In this document: positions 16,601 to 24,619 of the stretch, piece after piece | Layout of the letters: each line of letters begins with the position of its first letter | How positions within the stretch are numbered: the first letter of the stretch is position 1 | Assembly: GCA_030038195.1 (NCBI GenBank) | Contig: JASHPJ010000086.1 | Location: 1-54,676 of the forward strand | DNA length: 54,676 nucleotides | Source: Acidobacteriaceae bacterium | GTDB lineage: Bacteria; Acidobacteriota; Terriglobia; Terriglobales; Acidobacteriaceae | Direction: 5' to 3' | Translations under genes and position numbers: made by a program | Notes under the pieces: generated by a model | What the model saw: the letters and a program-made list of their open reading frames with translations, nothing else | Databases searched by the model: none | Told to the model about the DNA's origin: nothing

Positions 16601-17172
16601 CAGACCTGCGTGGCGGAATTGAAGTTGTTCAGATGCGGAAAGATCTCGGTGTCTTCGCGCGCGACCTGGATCTCGCGCTTGATGCGGTTCATCTCGTCGG
16701 GGTCGTGCACCACCGAGCCGCTGATGACGGGATACTCCCGGTGGCTGTCGTTCTGCACGGCCAGCAGCACTGGGTTGGGCGCGTCCACATGCAGCCACTC
16801 GGGAAAGAGCAGGTCGATCTGGTGAATGTGCTGCTTGAACGATGCATAGCTGGCCTCGTCATAGGGCACGTAATAAGCCGCGCGCAGACCTTCGCCGGCG
16901 TTCATCTCGATCTCAGAAGGCTTGCGGTTGCTACGCCGGTGTGCCGGCCGCTGAGGCCGCGCGGCGCGCGCCGGCAGCGTGCGGTCGGGCAGCGCACGGT
17001 AGTTGTGCCTGGGCACCGGCAGCAGCAGCTCCGGCAGCGCCTGGCCACGCAGCACGTTGAACAGAAAGCCCACCACCACCAGCGTGGAAAGCACGGCCAC
17101 CGCATCCAGAATGCGGCGCAGCCGTTTCCAGCGTTTACGTTCGGGATCGTAGAAAATCTGGTGGTCGAGCAT
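13633..17172 (-). CDS. Trifunctional GH18-like / polysaccharide deacetylase / family 2 glycosyltransferase fusion
   Basis: One 1179-residue protein with three enzyme modules. An N-terminal membrane helix (~21-43) is followed by a GH18/YaaH-like barrel (~90-430) whose strand-4 motif reads LDFE (Asp228, Glu230). A NodB/CE4 deacetylase follows (~515-730), with FDDGPD at 521-526 and the zinc pair in GNHTWSHPD, then two membrane helices. The C-terminal GT2 synthase (from ~798) has AVLIPAYNEE, the DAD motif, AEDADL and QQRFRW (1012-1017), followed by membrane helices. This combines the tasks of PgaC (synthase) and PgaB (deacetylase plus hydrolase) of poly-beta-1,6-GlcNAc export. The actual polymer is inferred. 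ATG 17172 has GGAGAG upstream. It is transcribed divergently from the next membrane protein. Confidence 0.92.
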   Translation of the reverse strand: MLDHQIFYDPERKRWKRLRRILDAVAVLSTLVVVGFLFNVLRGQALPELLLPVPRHNYRALPDRTLPARAARPQRPAHRRSNRKPSEIEMNAGEGLRAAYYVPYDEASYASFKQHIHQIDLLFPEWLHVDAPNPVLLAVQNDSHREYPVISGSVVHDPDEMNRIKREIQVAREDTEIFPHLNNFNSATQVWEPEVGDMLKDEDNRAALVQQAVRFLTAFPAYRGLSLDFESLNDDATPAYLAFIRELYAQLHPRNLRLYVNTAVSASPTELQQIAANSDGVILMNYDEHQVTSDPGPIASQEWFVGNLVRALKYVPKDKLICALGNYGYDWTMSIPPAPKRGHRKPPKPQVLNTEDLSVSDVWQRASDADADLDLDYDTLNPHYQYIDEDSNQRHVVWFLDGVTVLNEMRAARQLGLQTFALWRLGTEDSSLWNIWDRPANPGALTALGTVQPGHDVDVEGEGDIMRITGLPQTGKRTLEVDTDEPDPRKKLIVDEHMEVYPHTYTVQYYGYHPDEVAISFDDGPDPTWTPKILDILKRKHATATFMLIGEEAAENIGILQRIAREGNEIGNHTWSHPDISEISPQQRDLQVRLTQRLFDSKLHVQPLYLRPPYDIDEEPETDDQAAPVVPLQNQGYIVIGNKIDTHDWDEQPRKTTAEIVQSVLDQLQTMKTKPQFRGSIILMHDGGGNRQATVDALPVLIDTLRAHGYKIVPVSALMGKTTAQVMPPLTFWQRMRSLPDSIAFSAVDIIGNFIVMVFFVGDILMCARLIIVGLFAVIDRMRRPRREARPGYNPRVAVLIPAYNEETVIVRTIRSVLNSDYRNLHVIVVDDGSSDRTAEVTAAAYAQEIKAGRVQVLTKENAGKAAALNYALERTHEEIYVGIDADTVVAPDAISKLVQHFEDPRIGAMAGNAKVGNRVNLWTRWQALEYITSQNFERRALDLFHVVTVVPGAIGAWRTAAVKAGGGYPLNTVAEDADLTMNLLEQGLRVDYEDRSLAFTEAPIDAKGLMQQRFRWSFGTLQAIWKHRAAFVRNQAMGLFALPNILIFQMFLPLVSPFIDLLFAWGIVNFFIDKHYHPEAASPASFEKLVTYFLGFLVIDFITSSVAFSLERRHPANKGDGWLLFHIWLQRFSYRQLFSVVLFKTLKRAIDGKPFNWDKLERTARMSKATEVLTEPVH

Positions 17173-17344
17173 GGGAAATCAACTCTCCGCAGTTGGTGCG
17201 AAAACCGCGGAGACGGTCTGCGCGGTTCCAGGATCATGATTGCTCTTCGCCAATGCTTCCGCGCCGGCGCAGCGCGCCATGAGCGGCCGCGGACAAGAGC
17301 ACGGCAATCCTGGAAATGCCGTACGCTTATACAGTACGAATCGT

Positions 17345-18793
17345 ATGGAAGCCGCCAAAGAGAGTCAATCGCCGCCGATCTCCGGCCGACGCATCGCGCA
17401 TCTTGCGCTGGGTGCCGGGCTGCCGCTTGCCGCCGGCCTTACCATGCGTTTTTGGATGCTCAAAAACTTTTTTGAGGCCAATGGCGACTCTCTCATCTAC
17501 GGCGGCATCGCGAAAAATCTCCTCCTGTATGGACGCTACGCTCTCGGCTCCGTCAGCGGCGGCGTGGCGCCCACGCTGATCCGGCTGCCCGGCTATCCGT
17601 TGTTTCTGGCACTCTGCTTCCGCATCTTCGGCATGGAGAACTACTTCGCTCCCTGCTGCATCGGCATTGCGCTGGACCTGTGCACCTGCCTGCTGCTGGC
17701 CGCGTTCGTGCGCCGCATCACTCCAGCCAGGTACAGCAGCGGTGCCGCCACCGCCACGCTCTGGATCGCGGCTCTGTGCCCCTTTACCGCTTCGTACACG
17801 GCCTTTCCGCTCACTGAAACTCCGACTCTTTTTACCCTCGCACTGGCCATGTGGGCGATGGCGCGCTTCCGCGACGATCCGGGCTGGAAAAATGCGCTGG
17901 GTTTCACCTTTGCCATCTGCGGCGCCGCTCTGCTGCGTCCCGATGGAGCGCTGGCTGCAATCGCCTTTGCGCCGGCGCTGCTCTTCGGCCTGCCCACGGA
18001 CAGAATCACGCCGCAAAAGCTGCGCTTCATCGCATCGGTCTGCATCCTGCTCGCACTCACGCCCTTCGCCGCATGGACCTGGCGCAACTGGCGCGCCTTT
18101 CATATCTTTGAGCCTCTCGCTCCGCGCCTGGCCGTCGACCCCGGCGAGGATCCGCACCTGGGATGGGAGCGCTGGGTGAAAACCTGGTGCCTCGACTACA
18201 TCTCCACCTACCAGATTTACTGGAACGTCCCCGGCGACGAGCTCGACGTGAGCCATCTGCCGTCGCGCGCCTTCGACTCGCCTGCGCAATACGCCCAAAC
18301 GGCCGCGCTGGCCCGCGACTACAACGCCAACGGCATGGACCTCACGCCGGAACTCGACGCGCGGTTTGCACAACTGGCCGCGGCGCGGATCGCCGCGCAT
18401 CCGCTGCGTTCCTATCTCTGGCTGCCGCTGGGCCGCGTGGCCGATATGTGGGTGCGTCCGCGCGTGGAAAACCTGCCCATCGACCTGGACTGGTGGGTCT
18501 ATGCGCATCACTGGGCGGAGACGCGCTTCAGTTGGGCCTGTGTTGCGCTCAACGCACTCTACCTGCTGCTGGCCATGGCCGGCCTGTGGCTGCGTCCGCG
18601 CTTCTGGCTGCCGATGCTCGCTTACATGCTGTTGCGCAGCGCCATGTTGCTCAGCGTCTCCGCGCCCGAGGCGCGCTACACCCTCGAATGCTTTCCCATG
18701 CTCTTTGCGTTGGGAGGCGTTGCGCTTTACCGGGTTATGAACCGGGTCTGCTTGTCGGTAGTAAAGGTGAAGGCATCTTTGGGCAGAGACTGA
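17345..18793 (+). CDS. GT39-like multispanning glycosyltransferase (putative)
   Basis: A 482-residue membrane protein with about ten hydrophobic helices. An acidic residue just after the first helix (FFEANGDSLIYGGIAKNLL), the RLPGYPLFLALCFRIFG segment and the long extracytoplasmic loop after the sixth to eighth helices match the ArnT/PMT (GT39/GT83) architecture, which uses polyprenyl-linked sugars. Acceptor and donor are unknown. ATG 17345 (MEAAKES) is chosen over an upstream start because it sits just before the first helix. The last ~22 codons overlap, antisense, the end of the LolA-like gene; that tail looks non-conserved. Position beside the polysaccharide fusion suggests cell-surface glycan work. 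Confidence 0.75.
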   Translation: MEAAKESQSPPISGRRIAHLALGAGLPLAAGLTMRFWMLKNFFEANGDSLIYGGIAKNLLLYGRYALGSVSGGVAPTLIRLPGYPLFLALCFRIFGMENYFAPCCIGIALDLCTCLLLAAFVRRITPARYSSGAATATLWIAALCPFTASYTAFPLTETPTLFTLALAMWAMARFRDDPGWKNALGFTFAICGAALLRPDGALAAIAFAPALLFGLPTDRITPQKLRFIASVCILLALTPFAAWTWRNWRAFHIFEPLAPRLAVDPGEDPHLGWERWVKTWCLDYISTYQIYWNVPGDELDVSHLPSRAFDSPAQYAQTAALARDYNANGMDLTPELDARFAQLAAARIAAHPLRSYLWLPLGRVADMWVRPRVENLPIDLDWWVYAHHWAETRFSWACVALNALYLLLAMAGLWLRPRFWLPMLAYMLLRSAMLLSVSAPEARYTLECFPMLFALGGVALYRVMNRVCLSVVKVKASLGRD

Positions 18794-19428
18794 TTTACCT
18801 TGATATTGGTGTAAATGCAGGTCCTCGACTGCCCCTGGCCTTCATCAAAGTATTGCTTCAGGCTCACGGCCGTGTCCGGATCGATCCAGAGAATGACTTT
18901 GGGAACGTTCCTGCGGACCGAGGGGTCCTTGGCGATCATCTCAAGCTTTGCGGTCTTCACGCCGTTGATGGTTTCCGGGCCGTCATACTTGATGTCCCAC
19001 TTTGCGGCGAGCTCTTTACCGCTGGCGCCAAAGCCGAGCCTGAACCAGTCTTCGTATTGGCTGAGCTTGCTCAGCGTGGTCACCTGGTTGGGCAGTTTTT
19101 CGTAGAGCTGGATGGCGCCCTTGACGCAGCACACGAGTACCTTGGGCGATGACTGTCCGTTATCCGTGGCGATATGCACGCCCATCCGGAATCCTGAGTC
19201 CGTGCGTTCGTAGTATTCAACGCCTTTCTGGACATCCGTATCCGGGATTGGATCAGTTTGCGCGGCGTCCCACTCGACATTGGCGGAGGTGGTGTGAAAT
19301 CTGGCTGCAGCGGCATCCAGCCTGCTCAATACGGAGTCCAGATCGTCGGCCGCCATCGCTGCCCGGCTGCAGGAAAACGCGGCGAGCAGGACAAATGCGG
19401 CAATGACAAACCCATTCTTTGCGTGCAT
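18727..19428 (-). CDS. LolA/LolB-fold secreted protein (outer membrane lipoprotein-sorting-like)
   Basis: A 233-residue protein with a signal peptide (MHAKNGFVIAAFVLLAAFSCS...AMA). The mature part starts with DLDSVLSRLDAAAARFHTTSANVEW, the amphipathic helix plus first strand typical of LolA/RseB-like half-barrels. It continues with alternating strands, including VLWID-type (VILWIDPDTAVSLKQYFDEG) and a C-terminal FTFTTDKQTRFI. Such proteins bind lipids or lipoproteins in the periplasm; the exact cargo is unknown. A lone Cys at the signal-peptide end could be a lipidation site, but the context is not a clean lipobox. Its 3' end overlaps the convergent upstream gene by 67 nt. Confidence 0.75.
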   Translation of the reverse strand: MHAKNGFVIAAFVLLAAFSCSRAAMAADDLDSVLSRLDAAAARFHTTSANVEWDAAQTDPIPDTDVQKGVEYYERTDSGFRMGVHIATDNGQSSPKVLVCCVKGAIQLYEKLPNQVTTLSKLSQYEDWFRLGFGASGKELAAKWDIKYDGPETINGVKTAKLEMIAKDPSVRRNVPKVILWIDPDTAVSLKQYFDEGQGQSRTCIYTNIKVNQSLPKDAFTFTTDKQTRFITR

Positions 19429-19491
19429 AGATTTCCTTCACACTTGGATGAGCGCACGGCGCGCAACGAAGCGGAAAAATCCGCCGATAAG

Positions 19492-19947
19492 CTATTTGTG
19501 CGCCCACACCTTCCAGGCAAGATTTCCATTGGCATCGCGCACCGTCTCCCAGCGCTCGATGAAGACGTCGTCGCCGGTGACCGGCTCAATGGCGTGACGA
19601 AGGGCCCTTTTCACTGCGGCATCTGAAGCACCAGCCGGGACATTGGCGTCGCTAGCCTGCACGGTGATGATGACTCCATGGCCGCCGTCGCCCGTGACCA
19701 GCATGGGATGCTCCTGGCTGGGCACCGGCGAAGGTCGGTCGCCGAAGTTCCACAGGTGCGGCGTGATGAAGATGAACGCCAGAATCAGCGTAACCATTAC
19801 ATCGTAGTGGAATGAGCCGCGGGCGTAGGTCCAGTAGAAGTAGCTCTTCAGCACCGCGCCGATTCCGCGGCTTCCCGAGTTCGAATTCGTCATTTTTTGC
19901 GATGCCTGTGCTTGCGATGCCGGCATGGCTACGCTCCGCGGCTCCAT
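19492..19947 (-). CDS. Hypothetical single-pass membrane protein coupled to serS
   Basis: A 151-residue protein of unknown function. Its ATG overlaps the serS stop by one base (TAATG), so translation is probably coupled. The N-terminal ~45 residues are cytoplasmic, a membrane helix (VMVTLILAFIFITPHLWNF) covers about residues 50-68, and the remaining ~80 residues lie outside with a small alpha/beta domain (GVIITVQASDANVPAG, RALRHAIEPVTGDDVFIERWETV). The topology is like ExbD (one N-terminal helix plus a small periplasmic domain), but the conserved ExbD Asp in the helix is not seen. No role can be assigned. Confidence 0.75.
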   Translation of the reverse strand: MEPRSVAMPASQAQASQKMTNSNSGSRGIGAVLKSYFYWTYARGSFHYDVMVTLILAFIFITPHLWNFGDRPSPVPSQEHPMLVTGDGGHGVIITVQASDANVPAGASDAAVKRALRHAIEPVTGDDVFIERWETVRDANGNLAWKVWAHK

Positions 19948-21287
19948 TACTGCACCCTCGCAATCCGGTCTGTGCTCATGTACGGCCTGAGCGCTTCCGG
20001 CACCAGCACCGATCCGTCGGCCTGCTGACAGTTTTCAAGAATCGCCAGCCAGGTGCGGCCCACGGCCAGTCCGCTGCCGTTGAGCGTGTGCACAAATTCG
20101 AGCCTGGCCTTGGTGCCGCCCTGCAACCCGGCCGACGGACGGTAGCGGATGTTGGCGCGGCGGGCCTGGAAGCTGTCGAAGTTGGAGCACGACGATATCT
20201 CGCGGTAGACCTGCTGGCCCGGCAGCCACACCTCGAGGTCGTACGTCTTGGCAGACGAAAATCCAGTGTCACCGGTGCACAGCAGAACGCGGCGGTAAGG
20301 CAATTCCAGCGCCTCCAGAATCTCTTCGGCATTGCGGGTGAGCTGCTCGTGCTGCGCGTCGGACTCCTCGGGCCGCACGAACTTCACCAGCTCCACCTTC
20401 TGGAATTGATGCTGGCGGATGATGCCGCGCGTATCTTTTCCTGCTGCTCCGGCCTCGGCGCGGAAGCACGGCGTGTACGCGGTGAGCGAGATGGGCAGCC
20501 GCGCCTCGTCCAGAATTTCGTCGCGGTAGAGGTTGGTGACCGGAACCTCGGCGGTGGGAATGAGCCAGTGGTCGTTGTCTCTGAATTCGCCGCGCGTAGC
20601 CGCGTCCGCGTCTGCGTCTGAGCAGCGGAAGAGATCTTCTGCGAACTTGGGCAACTGGCCGGTACCGAAGAGGCTCTTCGAGTTGACCATGAACGGCGGC
20701 AACACCTCGGTGTAGCCGTGCTTCTGCGTATGCATATCGAGCATGAAGCTGATCAGCGCACGCTCCAGCCGCGCTCCGGCACCCATGTAAACGGCAAATC
20801 GCGCCCCGCTCAGCTTAGCGGCGCGTTCGAGATCGAGAATGCCGAGCGCCTCGCCAATCTCCCAGTGTGGCCTGGGCGCAAAATCGTAGTTCTTCTGCGC
20901 GCCCCAGGTCTTGACGGTGACGTTGTCCGTCTCGGAAGCGCCGGTGGGCACCTCGTCGCGCGTAAGGTTGGGAACGCGGGCCAGAGACAGGCGCAACTGC
21001 TCATCCAGCGAGGCGGCGATTTTGTCCAGTTCGTCGAGCCTGTCCTTGAGGGCGCGGGTCTCTTCCATCACCGCAGTAGCGTCCTGGCCGGCCTTCTTGA
21101 GCGTGCCCACCTGCTGGCTGAGTTCGTTGCGACGGGCTTTGAGCTGCTCTGCGGTAGTGATGGCTTGGCGGCGGCTCTGGTCCAGAGCGCGAAAATCACC
21201 CAGCAAGGCCGCCGGATCGGCGCCCCGCGCGCGCAGTTTTGCTTCCACTAAGTCCAGGTTCCCCCGGACGAATCCCAGATCGAGCAT
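19947..21287 (-). CDS. serS: Seryl-tRNA synthetase
   Basis: A 446-residue class II synthetase that charges tRNA-Ser. The N-terminal ~110 residues form the long antiparallel coiled coil that holds the tRNA ([23 protein letters not shown] region). Motif 2 ([21 protein letters not shown]) and motif 3 ([16 protein letters not shown], then [15 protein letters not shown]) are intact, and [17 protein letters not shown] gives the serine-binding region. Length is close to the bacterial norm. The downstream membrane protein overlaps its stop codon, so they form a two-gene unit. The gene is divergent from the toxin-antitoxin pair. Confidence 0.98.
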   Translation of the reverse strand: MLDLGFVRGNLDLVEAKLRARGADPAALLGDFRALDQSRRQAITTAEQLKARRNELSQQVGTLKKAGQDATAVMEETRALKDRLDELDKIAASLDEQLRLSLARVPNLTRDEVPTGASETDNVTVKTWGAQKNYDFAPRPHWEIGEALGILDLERAAKLSGARFAVYMGAGARLERALISFMLDMHTQKHGYTEVLPPFMVNSKSLFGTGQLPKFAEDLFRCSDADADAATRGEFRDNDHWLIPTAEVPVTNLYRDEILDEARLPISLTAYTPCFRAEAGAAGKDTRGIIRQHQFQKVELVKFVRPEESDAQHEQLTRNAEEILEALELPYRRVLLCTGDTGFSSAKTYDLEVWLPGQQVYREISSCSNFDSFQARRANIRYRPSAGLQGGTKARLEFVHTLNGSGLAVGRTWLAILENCQQADGSVLVPEALRPYMSTDRIARVQ

Positions 21288-21392
21288 CGCTCTACCAGTT
21301 TACTCGACGGACACAGGAGAAACCCTGCAGATTGAAGCCGGAGTTGGGCTGTGTGGCGGCGGCGCGAATGGGATTGCCCCGGTCCAGTTGGC

Positions 21393-21421
21393 TTGATATG
21401 GCCATAATTTCTGGCTATAAT
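21393..21421 (+). promoter_or_regulatory. Promoter of the toxin-antitoxin operon with overlapping palindrome
   Basis: TTGATA (21393-21398), 17-nt spacer, TATAAT (21416-21421). The -10 box ends 6 nt before ATG 21428, so the transcript is probably leaderless. The palindrome TATGGCCATA (21397-21406) sits in the spacer next to the -35 box, where an antitoxin or toxin-antitoxin complex would block polymerase. Promoter match is seen; operator role is inferred. Confidence 0.75.
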
Positions 21422-21427
21422 AATTGC

Positions 21428-21661
21428 ATGGTCACTGTTGGCATGGCTGAAGGCAAGAATCAGTTTCTCAAACTCATCCGCCAGGTTGAGGCAGGGGAGC
21501 GGATTCTGATCACCCGGCATGGAGTTCCCGTGGCCCAGCTTGCGCCGCCGCCGGTGCAGACAGGCAAGGCGCGGCTGGGCGGGATGCGCAACCGTATCCA
21601 TCTGCTACCCGGCTGGGACGCGCCTGTCGATCCCGATTCTTTTTTTGAAGGCAAGTTTTGA
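21428..21661 (+). CDS. Phd/YefM-type antitoxin
   Basis: A 77-residue antitoxin of the Phd/YefM fold. The N-terminal DNA-binding part reads VGMAEGKNQFLKLIRQVEAGERILITRHGVPVAQLAP, the standard 'strand-helix-ITRHGxPVA' pattern; the C-terminal tail (DPDSFFEGKF) is the type of segment that wraps the toxin. ATG 21428 is chosen because the promoter's -10 box ends 6 nt before it and upstream in-frame starts lie inside the serS start region. The stop overlaps the toxin start by 3 nt (TTGA), giving coupled translation. It is expected to repress its own promoter through the upstream palindrome. Confidence 0.9.
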   Translation: MVTVGMAEGKNQFLKLIRQVEAGERILITRHGVPVAQLAPPPVQTGKARLGGMRNRIHLLPGWDAPVDPDSFFEGKF

Positions 21662-22047
21662 ACGGCTTTCTGCTTGACACCAATGCACTCCTGTTCGCTT
21701 TGGCGACGCCTGAACGTCTGTCGGCTGAAGCGCGCGCTGCAGTGGGGGCGGGGCCAAACCTGCTCAGCGTAGTCTCTTACTGGGAAGTGCTTCTCAAAAG
21801 TATGAAGGGCAAGCTCGACGTAGGCGATCCACGCGAGTGGTGGCAGGATGCCGTGGAGCAACTGGCGGCTGCGCAGCTAACTCTGCGCGCCGAGCACATC
21901 GCCGGTGTATATGCCCTTCAACCCCACCATCAGGACCCATTCGACCGCGTGCTCATCGCGCAAGCCATTGCTGAAGACTTGACCCTGGTGACAGCCGATG
22001 CCGAGATCGCCCGTTACGCGGATGCGGGTCTCGTAGTGCTCGGGTAG
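21658..22047 (+). CDS. PIN-domain toxin, VapC-type
   Basis: A 129-residue PIN ribonuclease. The acidic metal site is complete: Asp7 (LLDTNALLFAL), Glu43 (SYWEVLLKS), Asp93/Asp96 (HHQDPFDRVLIAQA) and Asp114 (VTADAEIARY). The DPFDRxLIAQA motif places it in the subgroup usually paired with Phd-like antitoxins. It should cleave RNA when free of antitoxin; the target RNA is unknown. The start is TTG at 21658, overlapping the antitoxin stop (TTGA), a common way to keep toxin synthesis below antitoxin. All catalytic residues are present, so the toxin looks functional. Confidence 0.92.
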   Translation: MNGFLLDTNALLFALATPERLSAEARAAVGAGPNLLSVVSYWEVLLKSMKGKLDVGDPREWWQDAVEQLAAAQLTLRAEHIAGVYALQPHHQDPFDRVLIAQAIAEDLTLVTADAEIARYADAGLVVLG

Positions 22048-22059
22048 TGCGCAATCGTT

Positions 22060-23439
22060 TCAGCGCGCGCTGTCCTGGCTGGCCAGCACCGGTTTTTCTT
22101 CTGCCTCGGATGCCGGCCCTGCTTCCAGCATCTCCGTCCAGCCTGTCAGATGCTGGTCGCCGGTGATCAGCCGTGCCCCGCGGGTAAACGTAAAGTATGT
22201 CCATACCCATGCCACAAAGACCGACAGCCGGTTGCGGAAGCCGATGAGGAAGAAGATGTGCACGGTCAACCACGTAAACCATGCCGGCATGCCGCTCATA
22301 TGGCCCTTGAATGGCCACTTCACGTTGGCTACGGCGTCCATGCGGCCGATGGTAGCCATGTCGCCCTTGTCGAAGTAGCGGAAGGCCGGACGCGCGCGGC
22401 CGGCTAGGTCGGCGGCGACGACCTGGCCCAGGTAATCGCCCATCTGCATGGCCGGCTGGGCCACGCCGGGGACCTGATGGCCATCCTGCTCGAAGTGGGT
22501 CAGGTCACCGAGGACAAAGACCTCTGGAAGCCCCGGAGGGTTGAGCCGGTCGTCGACGATGACGCAGCCGCGATGGTCGACGGGAGCGCCCAGCAGCTTG
22601 CCTAGCGGCGAGGCCTGCACACCCGCCGCCCACAGCGTCACCGCCGACTCGATGCGTTGACCGCCGGCCTCTACCCATCCGGGCCCCACACCGGTTACCT
22701 GCGTATGCTTGTGCACCTCGACGCCCAGGCGGGTCAACGCGGCCTCTGCCTTGGCGGAGAGGTCCTCAGGGTACGCGGCCAGGATGCGCGGACCGCCATC
22801 GAGCAGCAGCACGCGGGCCTTGGACGGGTTGATGTGGCGAAAGTCGTGGCGCATGTAAAGCTGCGCAATATCGCAGATGGCCCCGGCCAGCTCAACGCCT
22901 GTGGGTCCGCCGCCAATGACCACGAAGTTCAGCGGAGGATGCCAGCCGTGCTCCACCTTCTGGCGCTCGGCCAGCTCGAAGGCCAGCAGCACCCGGCGGC
23001 GAATCTCGGTGGCGTCTTCAATGGTTTTGAGGCCAGGCGCGAGAGCAGCCCACTCGTCGTGGCCAAAGTAGGAGTGGCTGGCGCCGGTGGCCAGGGCCAG
23101 GTAGTCGTAGGCGATGCGCGCGCCGCTGCCCAGGGTTACCTGCCGCGCCTCCACATCGATGCCAACCACTTCGTCCATCAGCACTTCTGCGTTCTTCTGG
23201 CCACTGAGGATGGTGCGGATAGGCTCGGCGATGTTGGCCGGCGACAGCACGGCCAGCGCCACCTGGTAGAGCAACGGCTGAAAAAGGTGGTGGTTGCGCC
23301 GGTCTACGACGGTTGCGTCTACGTCCTGGTGCGCCAGCGAGCGCGCGGCATGAATACCTGCGAATCCTCCGCCCACAATGACCACGCGCGGCCGCCGGTT
23401 ACGCGGTTGCGCCTTCATCTGCGCCGTAAGCTCGCTCAC
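22060..23439 (-). CDS. ndh: Type II NADH dehydrogenase (NADH:quinone oxidoreductase, non-pumping)
   Basis: A 459-residue flavoprotein. The FAD-binding Rossmann motif (VVIVGGGFAGIHAARSL) is at residues ~19-35 and the NADH-binding one (FVVIGGGPTGVELAGAI) at ~170-187; the second FAD contact is VFVLGDLTHFE, followed by GVAQPAMQMGDYLG at the quinone-site helix. The C-terminal region (WFTWLTVHIFFLIGFRNRLSVF) is hydrophobic and should anchor the enzyme to the inner face of the membrane. It oxidises NADH and reduces quinone without pumping protons. The gene stands alone, convergent with the toxin gene and divergent from terC. Confidence 0.94.
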   Translation of the reverse strand: MSELTAQMKAQPRNRRPRVVIVGGGFAGIHAARSLAHQDVDATVVDRRNHHLFQPLLYQVALAVLSPANIAEPIRTILSGQKNAEVLMDEVVGIDVEARQVTLGSGARIAYDYLALATGASHSYFGHDEWAALAPGLKTIEDATEIRRRVLLAFELAERQKVEHGWHPPLNFVVIGGGPTGVELAGAICDIAQLYMRHDFRHINPSKARVLLLDGGPRILAAYPEDLSAKAEAALTRLGVEVHKHTQVTGVGPGWVEAGGQRIESAVTLWAAGVQASPLGKLLGAPVDHRGCVIVDDRLNPPGLPEVFVLGDLTHFEQDGHQVPGVAQPAMQMGDYLGQVVAADLAGRARPAFRYFDKGDMATIGRMDAVANVKWPFKGHMSGMPAWFTWLTVHIFFLIGFRNRLSVFVAWVWTYFTFTRGARLITGDQHLTGWTEMLEAGPASEAEEKPVLASQDSAR

Positions 23440-23560
23440 GCCTGCTCCTTTGGCAACGCCTATTTAGCAGATGCTCCACGCCGAGGCCAGGAAACACTGC
23501 TTTTGAGTGGTTGGATGCGCCGGAGCGCGCATCTCCGGCGGTATCCTGTAGCATCCACGT

Positions 23561-24430
23561 ATGATTGCCGGCGAGCCATGGGGTTGGTGGATCGGGTTTC
23601 ATGGGGCGGTAGCCTTGCTGCTGCTGGCCGACTCGCTTTTGCCCGGCCATCGGGGCAAGGCAAAGAACGCGCAGGCCTTCGCCTGGCTGGGGACGGGCTT
23701 TTTCGTGCTGGCGGCTGCGGGGTTCGCGGCATGGATCGCGTGGTCGCAGGGACGGCAGCCGGTGCTCGAGTTCGTGGCCGGCTACACCATCGAAACTTCC
23801 CTCAGCATCGATAACCTTTTCATCTTCCTCGTTCTCTTCCAGGGATTCCAGATCGGCGTGGTGCGCCAGCACCGGGCGCTGGCTTGGGGCGTCTGGGGGG
23901 CAATCGTGCTGCGCGCCGTGTTTATCGCCGCCGGCGTCACGCTGCTGGAGCGCGTCCACTGGATTACCTGGGTCTTTGGGCTTTTTCTGCTCTACGCAGC
24001 CATCCGGCTGGTACGCGGCGGGTCAGCCAAGGCCGCCATCCCCGAGTGGATTCGCAAGCTGCAGCCGGCCAAGGGCTCCCTGCTGCCGGTAATTCTTGCC
24101 GTGGAAGTGACTGACCTGGTCTTTGCCACCGACTCTATCCCGGCGGTGCTGGCCGTGACCCACAATCCCTTTGTGGCTTACACATCGAACATCGCGGCCA
24201 TCCTGGGCCTGCGCTCGCTTTACTTTGCACTGGCGGGTCTGCTCGACCGCTTCCGCTACCTGCACTACGGGCTGGGCGCGCTGCTGGGCTTCGTCGCGCT
24301 CAAGATGATCGCCGCCCGCTGGATCGAGATTCCCATTGTGCCGTCGCTGGTGGTAATTGCGGCGATCGTGGTTGGGTGCGCGGTAGTTTCGTGGATGGCG
24401 GAGGAGCAGGGGGCTGGGAATAGGGAATAG
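23561..24430 (+). CDS. TerC-family integral membrane protein (Alx-like)
   Basis: A 289-residue protein with about eight membrane helices. The TerC signatures are clear: YTIETSLSIDNLFIFLVLF (with SxDN) in one helix and AVEVTDLVFATDSIPAVLAVT in another, whose acidic residues form a probable metal-binding site. Members such as Alx and MeeY act in manganese export or metal handling; TerC proper is linked to tellurite resistance, so the substrate here is open. The stop codon falls inside a GGGAATA heptamer array: the last four residues (GNRE) are encoded by the repeat, so the natural C-terminus may have been altered by its insertion. Confidence 0.88.
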   Translation: MIAGEPWGWWIGFHGAVALLLLADSLLPGHRGKAKNAQAFAWLGTGFFVLAAAGFAAWIAWSQGRQPVLEFVAGYTIETSLSIDNLFIFLVLFQGFQIGVVRQHRALAWGVWGAIVLRAVFIAAGVTLLERVHWITWVFGLFLLYAAIRLVRGGSAKAAIPEWIRKLQPAKGSLLPVILAVEVTDLVFATDSIPAVLAVTHNPFVAYTSNIAAILGLRSLYFALAGLLDRFRYLHYGLGALLGFVALKMIAARWIEIPIVPSLVVIAAIVVGCAVVSWMAEEQGAGNRE

Positions 24431-24546
24431 GGAATAGGGAATAGGGAATAGGGAATAGGGAATAGGGAATAGGGAATAGGGAATAGGGAATAGGGAATAG
24501 GGAATAGGGAATAGGGAATAGGGAATAGGGAATAGGGAATAGGGAA
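24416..24546 (+). repeat. GGGAATA heptamer tandem array (~18.7 copies)
   Basis: Bases 24416-24546 are an essentially perfect head-to-tail array of GGGAATA. It begins inside the last codons of the TerC gene and fills the gap to the convergent radical SAM gene. The uniformity implies recent expansion by slippage, and the copy number in the assembly may not be exact. Confidence 0.97.
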
Positions 24547-24619
24547 GGCCTTCGATAGGCAGATTGCTTTTGCTCGATTCCCAAAAAAGTTGATGCAGTG
24601 GATGGCCGCAAGAGTCTTT

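Noticed and set aside
22657..23814. 385-codon frame antisense to ndh reaching into the TerC gene
   Set aside because: Shadow frame; ndh and TerC are clear.
24416..24546. CRISPR array
   Set aside because: Units are contiguous 7-mers without spacers and there are no cas genes.
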